This document shows positions 1 through 7,861 of a stretch of 64,000 nucleotides of DNA, one piece after another (position 1 is the stretch's first letter; every line of letters begins with the position of its first letter). Both the position numbers and the translations under genes were made by a program. A model generated the notes under the pieces. The model did no database searches, was not told where the DNA came from, and saw nothing but the letters and a program-made list of their open reading frames with translations. This stretch comes from Levilinea sp. (GTDB taxonomy: Bacteria; Chloroflexota; Anaerolineae; Anaerolineales; Anaerolineaceae): assembly GCA_029975215.1 (NCBI GenBank), contig JARKPO010000003.1, positions 62,001-126,000 of the forward strand, written 5' to 3'.

Positions 1-591
1 ATTACCCCCGCGCAGCACTTTAAATTTCTTGCCAAAGGCTTTGCCTTTGTAGGGGGAGCCGGGGTAGGCATCATACCAATCGGCGCACCACTCTTCCACA
101 TTCCCCACCATCTCATACACACCGTAGGGGCTGACCCCGCCGGGGTGGGCGTCCACGGGGGCGGTCATCAGGTATTCGCCGCGATCCCACACCAGGGCGT
201 TATCCTCATTGAATTCATTCCCCCACGGCCAGCGGCGGCCGTCGGTGCCGCGGGCAGCTTTTTCCCATTCGGCCTCGGTGGGAAGCCGTTTGCCGGCCCA
301 TTCGGCGTACATGACCGCCTCAAACCAGGAAATACGGTGAACGGGATGGTTTTCCAGCCCGGGGGGAATCTCCATGCCGCCCCAGTGGCGGGGGGCGATG
401 GCATAGGTGGCCAGCATGTAGCGTTTGTACTCAGCGTTGGTCACCGGGTAGGCGTCAATGTAATACCCAGGCAGATAGACTTTCCGCATGGGCATCTCTG
501 GGCCAAACTCTTCGCTGCCCATAATGAATTCGCCTGCGGGGATCCAAACCATCTTTTTCCCATCACGCGCCACAATTTCTGAAGCCGTCAT
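1..591 (-). CDS. Formylglycine-generating enzyme (SUMF1/FGE-sulfatase) domain protein, partial
   Basis: The gene runs off the left edge; 197 codons are open on the minus strand. The translation carries hallmarks of the FGE-sulfatase fold: an early IPAGEFIMGS, then PVTNAEYKRYM, HPVHRISWFEAVMYAEWAG, LPTEAEWEKAARG, WPWGNEF and, near the cut, GVYEMVGNVEEWCADWY. This fold includes enzymes that oxidise a Cys or Ser of sulfatases to formylglycine, EgtB-like sulfoxide synthases and many orphan proteins. No sulfatase gene lies in the window, so the substrate is unknown. The ATG at 591-589 is preceded by a good GGAGA Shine-Dalgarno. An inverted repeat sits over the upstream promoter (697-716). The catalytic Cys region would be in the missing C-terminus, so activity cannot be judged. 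Confidence 0.85.
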   Translation of the reverse strand, partial: MTASEIVARDGKKMVWIPAGEFIMGSEEFGPEMPMRKVYLPGYYIDAYPVTNAEYKRYMLATYAIAPRHWGGMEIPPGLENHPVHRISWFEAVMYAEWAGKRLPTEAEWEKAARGTDGRRWPWGNEFNEDNALVWDRGEYLMTAPVDAHPGGVSPYGVYEMVGNVEEWCADWYDAYPGSPYKGKAFGKKFKVLRGGN

Positions 592-696
592 CGGTTCTCC
601 TGTGGTAACACAACTGGCTATGGAATTTTTAAACGATGGTGAATCGGTTGGATGAGCTTGAAGGTGGGGCTGGGTATTTCTACGGCAGTCGCGGTT

Positions 697-720
697 ATGT
701 CAGAATGTACTGACATTATA
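697..720 (-). promoter_or_regulatory. Candidate -10 element and operator palindrome upstream of the FGE-like gene
   Basis: A perfect 7-bp inverted repeat with a 6-bp spacer, ATGTCAG-N6-CTGACAT, lies at 697-716. On the minus strand a TATAAT (715-720) overlaps its outer edge, so the palindrome would sit just downstream of the -10 element and over the start point. No clear -35 was seen. The repressor is unknown. Confidence 0.5.
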
Positions 721-852
721 GACATTAAAAAACGTACGACTGGCCGTATAAAGTTATTGTAGTGATTTTCGGTGGAAAGTCAACCAAAATGGGCGGATTG
801 TTGCGAAAGTGTGATAAAAGGTAACGCTACTCCGCGCTCGGCTGGAAAAAGC

Positions 853-881
853 TTGTCCGGGCGGTTGATGTATGATACAAT
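853..881 (+). promoter_or_regulatory. Promoter of the tRNA-Ser pair
   Basis: TTGTCC (853-858), a 17-bp spacer and TACAAT (876-881) lie about 25 bp upstream of the first tRNA-Ser, in good sigma70 geometry. The rest of 592-852 has no gene that I can support; it holds only this promoter and the palindrome of the leftward gene. Confidence 0.7.
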
Positions 882-906
882 AACAGACACGAAATTGGCG
901 AGATCC

Positions 907-991
907 GGAGGGATGGCCGAGTGGCTTAAGGCGCCTGTCTTGAAAACAGGTGTGGGGTAACTCACCGTGGGTTCGAATCCCTCTCCCTCCG
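907..991 (+). tRNA. tRNA-Ser(UGA)
   Basis: Acceptor GGAGGGA (907-913) pairs with TCCCTCC (984-990), with G991 as discriminator base. The anticodon stem is CCTGT/ACAGG and the loop CTTGAAA gives anticodon TGA. A long variable arm typical of class II tRNAs follows, then a TTCGAAT T-loop. CCA is not encoded. The T-stem contains one T-T mismatch. Confidence 0.95.
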
Positions 992-1028
992 CAAGAGGTA
1001 CGCTGCGGGGGATTAAGAATTTCATATT

Positions 1029-1116
1029 GGGGAGGTGCCAGAGTGGCTGAATGGGCTCGCCTGCTAAGTGAGTGCCGGGGTAGACTCGGCCGCGGGTTCG
1101 AATCCCGCCCTCTCCG
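1029..1116 (+). tRNA. tRNA-Ser(GCU)
   Basis: Acceptor GGGGAGG (1029-1035) pairs with CCTCTCC (1109-1115) through one G-U pair; G1116 is the discriminator. The anticodon loop CTGCTAA gives GCT. There is a long class II variable arm and a GCGGG-TTCGAAT-CCCGC T-arm. CCA is not encoded. It lies 37 bp after tRNA-Ser(UGA) and probably shares its transcript. Copies of its 3' end follow in tandem (1113-1364). Confidence 0.95.
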
Positions 1117-1121
1117 CTGAG

Positions 1122-1152
1122 AAAAAGCTTGCCGTTGGGCAGGCTTTTTTAA
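1122..1152 (+). terminator. Terminator of tRNA-Ser(GCU)
   Basis: AGCTTGCC and GGCAGGCT pair around a short loop and are followed by TTTTTT. An identical copy lies at 1316-1346. Confidence 0.85.
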
Positions 1153-1208
1153 TTCGTCCGCGGGCCCCCATGAGGGGGTGATATTCGAACGCCGCCTCTC
1201 CGCTGAAG

Positions 1209-1237
1209 AAAAGCTCACCGGTTAGGTGAGCTTTTTT
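1209..1237 (+). terminator. Second terminator hairpin in the repeat array
   Basis: AAAAGCTCACC and GGTGAGCTTTT form an 11-bp stem with loop GGTTA and a T-rich tail. The stem sequence differs from the flanking copies, but the position in the repeat unit is the same. Confidence 0.8.
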
Positions 1238-1315
1238 ATTTCACGCAAAGTCTTTTATTCGTCCGCTGGCCCCCTGTGAGGGGGTGATATTCGAACACTG
1301 CCCTGATCCGCTGAG

Positions 1316-1346
1316 AAAAAGCTTGCCGTTGGGCAGGCTTTTTTAA
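1316..1346 (+). terminator. Third terminator hairpin (copy of the first)
   Basis: The sequence is identical to the 1122-1152 terminator and part of the exact 58-bp repeat. It insulates the downstream transporter gene from tRNA transcription. Confidence 0.8.
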
Positions 1347-1447
1347 TTCGTCCGCGGGCCCCCAACAAATCCCGACAAAGTTTAGAACAGTCCTCTCTTT
1401 ACTGCAAAATCCACTCTTTTTGGAGAATTAGCGATACAATCAATTGT

Positions 1448-2359
1448 ATGTCACATTCCCCAAACCAGAATCTCACCCGCTTTGCCTGGATGTCGATCGC
1501 CGCTGCCGTGCTGACGATTTCGTTGAAATTGGGCGCGTATTGGCTGACCAACTCGGTCGGTCTGCTCTCCGATGCGCTGGAATCGCTGGTCAATCTGGTC
1601 ACGGCCATTGTTGCCCTGATTGCGCTGCGCGTCGCCTCCCGCCCTGCCGACGAAGAGTTCGGCTTTGGCTATTCCAAGGTGGAGTTCTTCTCCAGCGGAT
1701 TTGAAGGCGGCATGATTTTGATCGCCGCGGGCAGCATTGCCTTTACCGCCATTCCGCGCCTGTTTAATCCGCAGCCGCTGGAGCAGGTGGGTCTGGGCCT
1801 GGGGATCTCGGTCATCGCTTCTCTGATCAACTTTGGGGTGTCGCGTGTGCTTGCGCAGGCGGGCGCCCGCTACGGATCCATCACCCTCAAAGCCGATGCC
1901 AGCCATCTGATGACGGATGTCTTCACCACGGGCGGGGTCATCCTGGGCGTCGGCCTGGTCAGCGTGACCCGGTTGGATATCATGGATCCCATCATTGCCC
2001 TGGTCGTTGCTGCCAACATTCTCTTGACGGGCGGCCGCCTTCTCCGCCAGGCCTATTTCGGCCTGATGGATAAAGCTCTTCCGGCAGAGACCGTCACAAA
2101 AATTCAAAAAATTCTGAGCCGCTATGAAAAACAAGGTATGCGGTTCCACGCCTTACGGACGCGCTCTGCGGCGGCGCGCGGTTTTGTCTCAGTTCATATT
2201 CTGGTGCCCGGTGCCTGGACCGTCCAGCGCGGGCATCAATTTGCTGAAAAGATCGAACAAGAAATCCGGCAGGAGCTTCCCCAGGCGGTCACCTTTACCC
2301 ACGTGGAGCCGCTGGAGGATCCAATCTCAATGGAAGATGCGACTCTGGATCGAGAGTAA
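1448..2359 (+). CDS. Cation diffusion facilitator (CDF/FieF-type) metal transporter
   Basis: 303 residues, the normal length for bacterial CDF exporters, which exchange cytoplasmic Zn2+, Fe2+ or Mn2+ for protons. Hydrophobic segments cover roughly residues 13-205, followed by a cytoplasmic ferredoxin-like domain (about 210-290). The TM5 metal motif H153xxxD157 is present, and FGFGYSK (71-77) is typical. In TM2 the two metal-site Asp residues of FieF are replaced by E45 and N49 within DALESLVN, so the metal preference may differ. TACAAT at 1435-1440 puts the start point almost on the ATG and no Shine-Dalgarno is present, so the mRNA is probably leaderless. The gene is monocistronic, with a terminator at 2403. 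Confidence 0.9.
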   Translation: MSHSPNQNLTRFAWMSIAAAVLTISLKLGAYWLTNSVGLLSDALESLVNLVTAIVALIALRVASRPADEEFGFGYSKVEFFSSGFEGGMILIAAGSIAFTAIPRLFNPQPLEQVGLGLGISVIASLINFGVSRVLAQAGARYGSITLKADASHLMTDVFTTGGVILGVGLVSVTRLDIMDPIIALVVAANILLTGGRLLRQAYFGLMDKALPAETVTKIQKILSRYEKQGMRFHALRTRSAAARGFVSVHILVPGAWTVQRGHQFAEKIEQEIRQELPQAVTFTHVEPLEDPISMEDATLDRE

Positions 2360-2402
2360 GCCCGCTGGGGTGGTGGGGGGCGGACACACAAAAGAGCGAT
2401 GG

Positions 2403-2438
2403 GACAGACACCTGAGCGAGCCGGGTGTCTGTTTTCTT
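2403..2438 (+). terminator. Terminator after the CDF gene
   Basis: ACAGACACC pairs with GGGTGTCTGT and is followed by TTTTCTT. Confidence 0.85.
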
Positions 2439-2624
2439 GTCAGCGGCATGGGGGTATCATTGGCGCCGCTTTCCTCCATCAGCAAACCATCCTTTTTTGG
2501 CCTGTTCAGTCCGTGTACCCGCGGATGTGAAACCTGCACAATTCAGTTCGTGCTTTACCGGCGCACTTCGCTATAATGAGTATAGATATCCTCACCGGTT
2601 GAACGGATTGCTGGGGATTGCAGC

Positions 2625-3368
2625 ATGTCGATTCACCTGTTCAACGGCTTCACCTGTGATGCGCGCTGGCCCTCCCGGCTGAAAACGGGCATGGTCTGTT
2701 TGCTCGTGGAGACCGACCAGGGCCTGGTTCTGATGGATACCGGCCCGGGGCTGGAAGATTACGCCCACCCGCACGCCATGCTGAAGCTGTTCCGGGGGAT
2801 CACGAAATTGGCCTGGGACCCGCAAGAGGCCGCCTTCCACCAGGTGCGGCAGATGGGCTATTCGCCGGAAGATGTGCGCCACATTGTTTTAACTCACATG
2901 CACTTCGATCACTGCGGGGGCCTGCCAGATTTCCCCTGGGCGGCGGTGCATGTCCACCGCCGGGAATATGAGGCATTCATTGGAACCATGCGCCGCTGGA
3001 CCGACATGGCCTATATTCAACGCCACATCGCTCATAAACCGAATTGGGTCTTGTACGAGGATGGAGGCGAGAACTGGTACGATTTTTCGGCCATCCGCCT
3101 GCCGTTTTCGCCGGAGATGTGGCTGGTGCCGCTGCACGGGCATTCCCAGGGGCACTGCGGTGTCGCGGTCAAATTGGAGCAGGGTTGGTATTTCAACGCT
3201 GGCGATGCCGGCGCGGTCTATAACCACGAGACGCCCGCCTGGTTGATTCGGCTCGTGCTCGGCCCGCACGATCCCCGGCTGCGTCAATTCATGCGCCAAC
3301 ACCCTGAAGTGGTGCTGTCCAATTCGCACATGTTTCCGGAGTGGTTTGTGCATAAGGTGTGGGACTAG
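2625..3368 (+). CDS. MBL-fold (metallo-beta-lactamase superfamily) hydrolase
   Basis: 247 residues. The di-metal motif THMHFDH (H91, H93, D95, H96) is intact, with further ligands in GHSQGH (H173), GDAG (D194) and a late SNSH. This arrangement fits N-acyl-homoserine-lactonase or lactonase-like MBL hydrolases; there is no beta-CASP or RNA-binding extension. The protein is cytoplasmic, with no signal peptide. The ATG follows GGGGA at normal spacing, and TATAAT occurs at 2572-2577. The gene stands alone, so the substrate cannot be inferred. Confidence 0.85.
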   Translation: MSIHLFNGFTCDARWPSRLKTGMVCLLVETDQGLVLMDTGPGLEDYAHPHAMLKLFRGITKLAWDPQEAAFHQVRQMGYSPEDVRHIVLTHMHFDHCGGLPDFPWAAVHVHRREYEAFIGTMRRWTDMAYIQRHIAHKPNWVLYEDGGENWYDFSAIRLPFSPEMWLVPLHGHSQGHCGVAVKLEQGWYFNAGDAGAVYNHETPAWLIRLVLGPHDPRLRQFMRQHPEVVLSNSHMFPEWFVHKVWD

Positions 3369-3545
3369 CCAGATTACAACCGCTCCTGCTGTCATCCAGC
3401 CTGAGCGTTTGAGGGCGTCCTATGAACGAAGAGCGGTTCTTGTTTCCTGGCAGGGCGATTTCCAGGCGCTTTGTCCTGAAGGCTGGGCTTGCTCGTTAGG
3501 CCGGACGGCATGGCTATGAAATGTGTAAGGATGTAGGAGGGCTTT

Positions 3546-4244
3546 ATGGAAAAGCAAAAAGATGTCAATATCGTCCGTACAGCGGTCATGCTGGTGTTGG
3601 TGCTGGTGGTGATCCCTCTGCTGCCCATCCTGATTTCTGGCCGGTGGGGGTGGTGGCAGGCCTGGGTTATGGCGGCGGTTTTCCTGCTGTCTTTCCTCAT
3701 CAGCCGTGCCCTGGCTGTGCGCCGTACCCCTGATATCCTCAAAGAACGTGCCAATTACGACCGGCACGAGAATACCCAGCCCTGGGATAAATGGCTCTCG
3801 CCCCTGGTGGCTTTTGGAACGGTCTTCATCTTGTTGGCGGTGGGATTGGAAGCCCGCCTGCAGGGTCCGGCGGGCTTCTCGCTGCCGGTAGAGATGCTTG
3901 GGCTGGGGCTGATGCTGGCCGGGAACATGTTTGCCTCCTACGCGTTTGTGGAAAACGCCTATTTTTCCGGGACGGTGCGCATTCAGGAGGATCGTGGGCA
4001 CAAAGTCATCTCCAGCGGGCCGTACCAATGGATCCGCCACCCTGGCTACGCCGGGGGTCTGACGGCGAACCTGGGGATGCCGCTCCTGCTCAACTCGGTC
4101 TGGGCGTTCATTCCGGTGGTGCTGATTGGCATAGCGTTAATCATCCGCACGCGTCTGGAAGACCGTTTCCTGCAGGGAAATTTGCCCGGCTACCGCGAAT
4201 ATGCCCAGAAGGTACGTTACCGCCTGCTGCCGGGGGTCTGGTAA
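3546..4244 (+). CDS. Isoprenylcysteine carboxyl methyltransferase (ICMT)-family membrane protein
   Basis: 232 residues with about five hydrophobic segments. The C-terminal part shows the ICMT/PEMT signature: GPYQWIRHPGYAG (about 158-170), then RTRLEDRFL and a final YREYAQKVRYRLLPGVW. Members bind S-adenosylmethionine at the membrane and methylate lipids or small thiol or phenol substrates; bacterial substrates are mostly unknown. The ATG has a strong Shine-Dalgarno (TAGGAGG). It is probably monocistronic. No partner gene points to a substrate. Confidence 0.85.
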   Translation: MEKQKDVNIVRTAVMLVLVLVVIPLLPILISGRWGWWQAWVMAAVFLLSFLISRALAVRRTPDILKERANYDRHENTQPWDKWLSPLVAFGTVFILLAVGLEARLQGPAGFSLPVEMLGLGLMLAGNMFASYAFVENAYFSGTVRIQEDRGHKVISSGPYQWIRHPGYAGGLTANLGMPLLLNSVWAFIPVVLIGIALIIRTRLEDRFLQGNLPGYREYAQKVRYRLLPGVW

Positions 4245-4416
4245 GTTCGCTTCTTAGTGGGACTTCATCATCACCGTAAACCGCCCATTGAGTAGGGGCG
4301 GCCGGCGGCTTTGAATTCGGGCGGGGGTGAAAGTGGGCAAGGAACAGAGGCAAGTCAATTTCATCGGTGCATGCGCACGCAGAATGGCTATAATGGAAAG
4401 CATGGAGGGCCTGAGG

Positions 4417-4722
4417 ATGAAACCTAATTATCGTTGGAGTGTGTGGCTGTTATGGACGGCCCTGATTCTGGCCGCGCCAGGTGTGGTTTTGGCCAATGCG
4501 CCGTTTCCGCAAAGCGAACCGACCCCCGCGGCGGCGGCCCCGGCCGCCGGCATGGCTGGCGAGATCCCCTGGCTGGCCCTGGTGGTGTTGGGCGCGCCCC
4601 TCATCTTTATGATCTGGCGCTCGGCGCGCAACCGCAAGATTAAGATGACTTCGGCGGGCTGCCTGCCGGTGATTGACGAAGACCAGCGCCCGTTCCGCGC
4701 CCTGGATGATGACCAGGGTTGA
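4417..4722 (+). CDS. Small secreted or membrane-anchored protein of unknown function
   Basis: 101 residues. The N-terminus is a signal peptide or anchor (WSVWLLWTALILAAPGVVLA), followed by a short Pro/Ala-rich stretch, a second hydrophobic segment (IPWLALVVLGAPLIFMIW), a basic patch (RSARNRKIK) and an acidic tail. The expected topology is a short outer loop between two membrane segments. The ATG at 4417 was chosen because GGAGGGCCTGAGG precedes it and TATAAT lies at 4389-4394; the frame also opens upstream from 4327 without such support. I do not recognise a family. Confidence 0.6.
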   Translation: MKPNYRWSVWLLWTALILAAPGVVLANAPFPQSEPTPAAAAPAAGMAGEIPWLALVVLGAPLIFMIWRSARNRKIKMTSAGCLPVIDEDQRPFRALDDDQG

Positions 4723-4849
4723 TCTGAGCCTGACAATGAGACCCAGCCGTTGGCTGCAGGCCGCCTGGGAATTCGCGAGCTGATTTCCGGCTTTCAAAAT
4801 TGTCGATTCCCATCCCCCTCTTTCGGAATTAGAAAAGGATACAATCGTT

Positions 4850-4894
4850 ATGAGCGAAACTCACACGATGAATTCAGGTGGGATTGTAGATTAA
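4850..4894 (+). CDS. Possible 14-codon leaderless leader peptide
   Basis: TACAAT (4840-4845) places transcription start at or next to the ATG at 4850. The ORF encodes MSETHTMNSGGIVD and stops 9 bp before the ATG of the next gene. It could be a translated leader for the secreted protein at 4904 or a chance ORF. Confidence 0.3.
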   Translation: MSETHTMNSGGIVD

Positions 4895-4903
4895 GGGGAG
4901 GGT

Positions 4904-5263
4904 ATGAAAACGTTTTATCGGATCATGATTGTTTTACTCTGTGTGGTACTGCTGGTATCTGCGATGCCCAAACCAGCCTATGCGGGCACGAATGGACAGC
5001 AGATTTCCGCAAAATTCAAAGGCATGGATTGTGTTCAAAAATGGACGGTGACGGTGAAAGGTTACAACCAGTCCAATGTATACACAACCTGGACGGCGAC
5101 GCAATATCCGTCTTTCTTAGGCTGCGAAATTAAGACCACAAATAAGTGGTGGAAAGGCTCCGTGAGCGTCTCGGCTAATAGCCAGCTTGGCCCGAAGTAT
5201 TCAAAAACCGTCAACGTTCCAAAAGTTCAGTTGTCCAATTGGGTGGTAGTTAAGTTCCCCTAA
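4904..5263 (+). CDS. Small secreted protein of unknown function
   Basis: 119 residues with a clear Sec signal peptide ending in AYA before G28 (LLCVVLLVSAMPKPAYAG). The mature part is about 92 residues, rich in Ser, Thr, Lys and Trp, with two Cys (in MDCVQKW and LGCEIK) that could form a disulfide. Alternating hydrophobic and polar residues suggest a beta-sandwich. A strong GGGGAGGGT precedes the ATG. Base use is more AT-rich than in the neighbours, hinting at recent acquisition or relaxed selection. A bidirectional terminator follows. No family recognised. Confidence 0.75.
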   Translation: MKTFYRIMIVLLCVVLLVSAMPKPAYAGTNGQQISAKFKGMDCVQKWTVTVKGYNQSNVYTTWTATQYPSFLGCEIKTTNKWWKGSVSVSANSQLGPKYSKTVNVPKVQLSNWVVVKFP

Positions 5264-5311
5264 GAGGTGAGGGCTGCCTGTCAGGAGCATTGTCCATCGT
5301 GTGAGTTAAGC

Positions 5312-5347
5312 GAAACACCGCCCAGCATCCTGGGCGGTGTTGTTTTT
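5312..5347. terminator. Bidirectional terminator between convergent genes
   Basis: ACACCGCCCAG pairs with CTGGGCGGTGT and is followed by TTGTTTTTT on the plus strand. It serves the secreted protein gene and probably the convergent lipoprotein gene. Confidence 0.85.
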
Positions 5348-5358
5348 TAATCGGCTGT

Positions 5359-6762
5359 CTAGCGGTTAAAGTCCATCGCAACCCAATCGTAGGATTCCAA
5401 CCCGTTGACTTCGGCGATCAGCTGGCTGGGGCTGCCGGGAGTCCCCAGGCGGATCTGGCGCGTGCTGTCGCTGGCGCGGCTGCTGAAGAAGAAGCGGTTG
5501 GCGTCAATCCACAAGACTTCCTGCACGTTGGCCGTGTCGGTCAGGGGGGCCACGCTGCCGCTTTCGGGCTGGCCGTACAGGGCGATCCCGCCGGGGTTGC
5601 GCAGATAGCTGAAGCGACGCCCGTCGGGCGACCAGGCCGCGCTGGTGAATTCACCCCCGTCCAGGCGCAGCGCACCGCCGCCGTCCACCCCGCTAAGCAC
5701 TAATTCTCGCACATTGCTGGTGGTGGGGTCACCCATCGGCCGAACAAGCAGTAATTTTTCACCCGCGGGCGCGAAGAGCACCGTATCCAGGAAGAACACA
5801 TCCACGCTGCCGGTTTGCTGGGCAGGGGAGCCGTCCGCGGGCACATTCCACAGGGTGGTGGCCTGACGAGGGGCGGCCAAAGGATCCGCGGGGGGGATAT
5901 GCACGCGCAGGCGGCTGGAATCGGCGGCCCATACCGGCTGAATGTGGTAGGCATATTCGCTGTAGGTCATCACATTGGCGTAGTTGATCACGTTGCTGCG
6001 CAGATTGGTGCCGTCCAGATTCATCAGGTGCAGGGCGTTGGGGGTGGCCAGGGCCACCTGGCGGCCGTCGGGCGACAGGGTGAACATGCCCCCCGCGCCG
6101 ATGGGCAGCACCTCGGTGAGCGCGCCTGTGTCGGCGTCCACCGTGCGCAGGTCGTAATTTAACACCATGCCGTATTCCACCAGCGGCTGGGTGGTGAACA
6201 CCAGGGTATGCGTGCCGTTGGCCCAGGCAATTTTGGCGGTGACGGAGGTGCGCACATCCAGACCGCCGTTCCACCCGGCAAATTCTTTCGCGCTCACCAG
6301 TTCCCGCTCGCCGGCACCGTCTGGGCGGATGGCCCACAGGCTGTGGGTGGGCGGATCATCCACGTGGCGGGTGAAGGCGATCCAGGCTCCATCCGAAGAC
6401 ACGGCCAGATCGTAGCCCACATCGCCGCTGGAGGTCAGTTGGCGTGGGGAGCCGCCCTCAACCCAGGCCCACAGGTTGCCCGCGCCGTCACGGTAAGCCA
6501 GGGTCAGGCTGACCGGCGGGGTCGGGGTGGGGGTGGGCGGCAGATCGAGGGTGGGAGTGGGGGTGGGTTTTTCAGGAATGAGGGTGGGCAGCACCAGCGG
6601 GGGCTGCGCAGGCCCGGACGCGGCCAGGGTGGCCGCCACCGCAGTGGCAATTTCCCCTGGGGTGGCGCCTTCGTCCTGCCCGGCGATCGGCAGGGAACAG
6701 GCCAGGGTGCTGGCCAACAGGGCCAAAAGGCCCACGATAATTGCGAATCGGTTCTTTTGCAT
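5359..6762 (-). CDS. Lipoprotein with Thr/Pro linker and TolB/WD40-like beta-propeller
   Basis: 467 residues. The lipobox LASTLAC makes C22 the lipidation site, so the protein is exported and anchored. Residues about 55-85 form a low-complexity TPTP linker. The rest is a series of beta-blades with propeller phrases: YDLAVSSDGAWIAF, LSPDGRQVALAT, AWSPDGRRFSYL. These are TolB/PD40-type repeats, generally used for binding rather than catalysis. The ATG at 6762 has GGAGAAG upstream. It is monocistronic, sharing a terminator with the convergent gene. The ligand is unknown. Confidence 0.8.
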   Translation of the reverse strand: MQKNRFAIIVGLLALLASTLACSLPIAGQDEGATPGEIATAVAATLAASGPAQPPLVLPTLIPEKPTPTPTLDLPPTPTPTPPVSLTLAYRDGAGNLWAWVEGGSPRQLTSSGDVGYDLAVSSDGAWIAFTRHVDDPPTHSLWAIRPDGAGERELVSAKEFAGWNGGLDVRTSVTAKIAWANGTHTLVFTTQPLVEYGMVLNYDLRTVDADTGALTEVLPIGAGGMFTLSPDGRQVALATPNALHLMNLDGTNLRSNVINYANVMTYSEYAYHIQPVWAADSSRLRVHIPPADPLAAPRQATTLWNVPADGSPAQQTGSVDVFFLDTVLFAPAGEKLLLVRPMGDPTTSNVRELVLSGVDGGGALRLDGGEFTSAAWSPDGRRFSYLRNPGGIALYGQPESGSVAPLTDTANVQEVLWIDANRFFFSSRASDSTRQIRLGTPGSPSQLIAEVNGLESYDWVAMDFNR

Positions 6763-6898
6763 GGGGTCTTCTCCTATGCCAGTATCTTACCTTGCTGCGC
6801 CCCGCCGCGCAAGCCGGAATTTCCGCCCGGATCGGTCAGAAAATTCGGGTACAATCACTACCACTACACCTATCCCTCAACCCTGAAAGGACACTCCT

Positions 6899-7465
6899 AT
6901 GTCGCATACACAACCCTCATGCTCCGCGGATCAGGCACTTCAGCAGTTAAAAGACGGTAATGCGCGCTTTGTGCAAGGCCAGATGACTCGCCCGAACCAA
7001 TCCCCCCAGCGGCGAGCGGAGTTAACCGCCGGTCAGCACCCCTTTGCGGTGGTGCTGGGCTGCTCCGATTCGCGCATTGCCCCGGAAATCTTGTTTGATC
7101 AGGGGTTGGGCGACCTGTTTGTGGTGCGTGTGGCGGGTAACACCGCTCCCGATGTGGTGCGTTGGAGTGTGGAATATGCCGTGGATCATTTGGGCAGCGC
7201 GTTGGTGGTGGTGCTGGCACATTCGGCCTGCGGCGCGGTGACGGCTGCCGTGCAGGCGCAAGGGCGCCCTGAGGCCGGGCAGGGGCTGGCGGGCCTGCTG
7301 CAGCCTGCTGTTCGCGCCGGAGATTCGGTGGATGAGACCGCCCAGCGCAGCGCGCGCCTGACCGTTCAGCGCCTGCTGGAGGAAAGCCCCTGTTTGCGCC
7401 GGCCGGGGGTGCGCGTGGTTCCGGCCTACTACGATCAGACCAGCGGCGAGGTGATCTGGCTGTAG
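6899..7465 (+). CDS. Beta-class carbonic anhydrase
   Basis: 188 residues. The zinc ligands and catalytic pair are present: C55 and D57-x-R59 in GCSDSR, and H108 and C111 in HSACGAV. The enzyme interconverts CO2 and bicarbonate in the cytoplasm. The length is typical of compact type-II-like beta enzymes, ending soon after the core. TACAAT at 6850-6855 and GAAAGGA before the ATG support the start. The T-box leader of pheST begins just downstream, so it is probably a single-gene unit. Confidence 0.92.
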   Translation: MSHTQPSCSADQALQQLKDGNARFVQGQMTRPNQSPQRRAELTAGQHPFAVVLGCSDSRIAPEILFDQGLGDLFVVRVAGNTAPDVVRWSVEYAVDHLGSALVVVLAHSACGAVTAAVQAQGRPEAGQGLAGLLQPAVRAGDSVDETAQRSARLTVQRLLEESPCLRRPGVRVVPAYYDQTSGEVIWL

Positions 7466-7481
7466 ACGCGCGAATATCACC

Positions 7482-7510
7482 TTGACAGGCCTGCTAAAAG
7501 TGAGGATAAT
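7482..7510 (+). promoter_or_regulatory. Promoter of the pheS-pheT operon
   Basis: TTGACA (7482-7487), a 17-bp spacer and GATAAT (7505-7510), a near-consensus sigma70 promoter driving the T-box leader. Confidence 0.85.
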
Positions 7511-7514
7511 GGAG

Positions 7515-7814
7515 CTAATCAACCGTCCAAAGGCTGTGACGGAGGAAAGTACGCGGGTGGAAACCGACAGGGAAGACGGGGCATAGACTGAGACCCCATC
7601 CCGGCGGAATCCCGCCGAAGTTCCCTCTTGAGCCTCTCAGGGGAACGCCGCTTTTCAGGCGGCCAGTAGTCTGAGACGCAGCGCGCCGCGTTATCGAGCG
7701 CAGCCAATCGCCCGCCGGATGCGGGCCGTTGGGGAAAGTGGGCCGCCACGGCGCGGCCAATTCGGGTGGTACCGCGGAGAAAATCCGTCCCGTTTTCCTG
7801 GGACGGTTTTTTTA
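7515..7814 (+). ncRNA. T-box leader (tRNA-Phe sensing) of pheST
   Basis: The conserved T-box element GGGTGGTACCGCG is at 7764-7776. It is followed by a terminator, CCGTCCC (7785-7791) paired with GGGACGG (7800-7806) plus seven T, in the usual competing arrangement. The 5' part holds a long stem region beginning around ACGGAGGAAAGTA, like the AG-bulge of stem I. Uncharged tRNA-Phe should stabilise the antiterminator and switch on pheST. A TTC at 7621-7623 is one specifier candidate but may be base-paired; I could not assign it securely. Confidence 0.92.
7782..7814 (+). terminator. Regulated terminator of the T-box leader
   Basis: A 7-bp GC-rich stem (CCGTCCC/GGGACGG) is followed by a T7 run, immediately after the T-box sequence. 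Confidence 0.88.
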
Positions 7815-7861
7815 TTCCTGAGCACCGCGTGCGCGGAAGCTCTGATTTTTCGGAGGTGAGA

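Larger units (their letters stand above)
1113..1364 (+). repeat. Tandem tRNA-Ser 3'-end and terminator repeats
   Basis: A 58-bp block beginning at the tRNA 3' end (1113-1170) recurs exactly at 1307-1364. It contains a terminator hairpin and the string AATTCGTCCGCGGGCCCCCA. Between them, a diverged unit (1152-1206 and 1257-1313) reads GGGGGTGATATTCGAAC followed by an acceptor-like end and TCCGCTGA. It resembles the T-arm and acceptor 3' half of tRNA-Ser, but the T-stem no longer pairs. I see no gene in 1117-1447. Confidence 0.85.

Noticed and set aside
145-582. Plus-strand 145-codon ORF
   Set aside because: It is antisense to the FGE-like gene, whose motifs are unmistakable on the minus strand.
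754-1218. 154-codon minus-strand ORF over the two tRNA-Ser genes
   Set aside because: Phrases such as GGRGIRTHGE and GRDSNPRP are translations of tRNA T-arm sequence, a classic annotation artefact.
7766-7861. Upstream extension of the pheS reading frame
   Set aside because: It runs through the T-box terminator and lacks a ribosome-binding site; the real ATG at 7862 has a perfect one.
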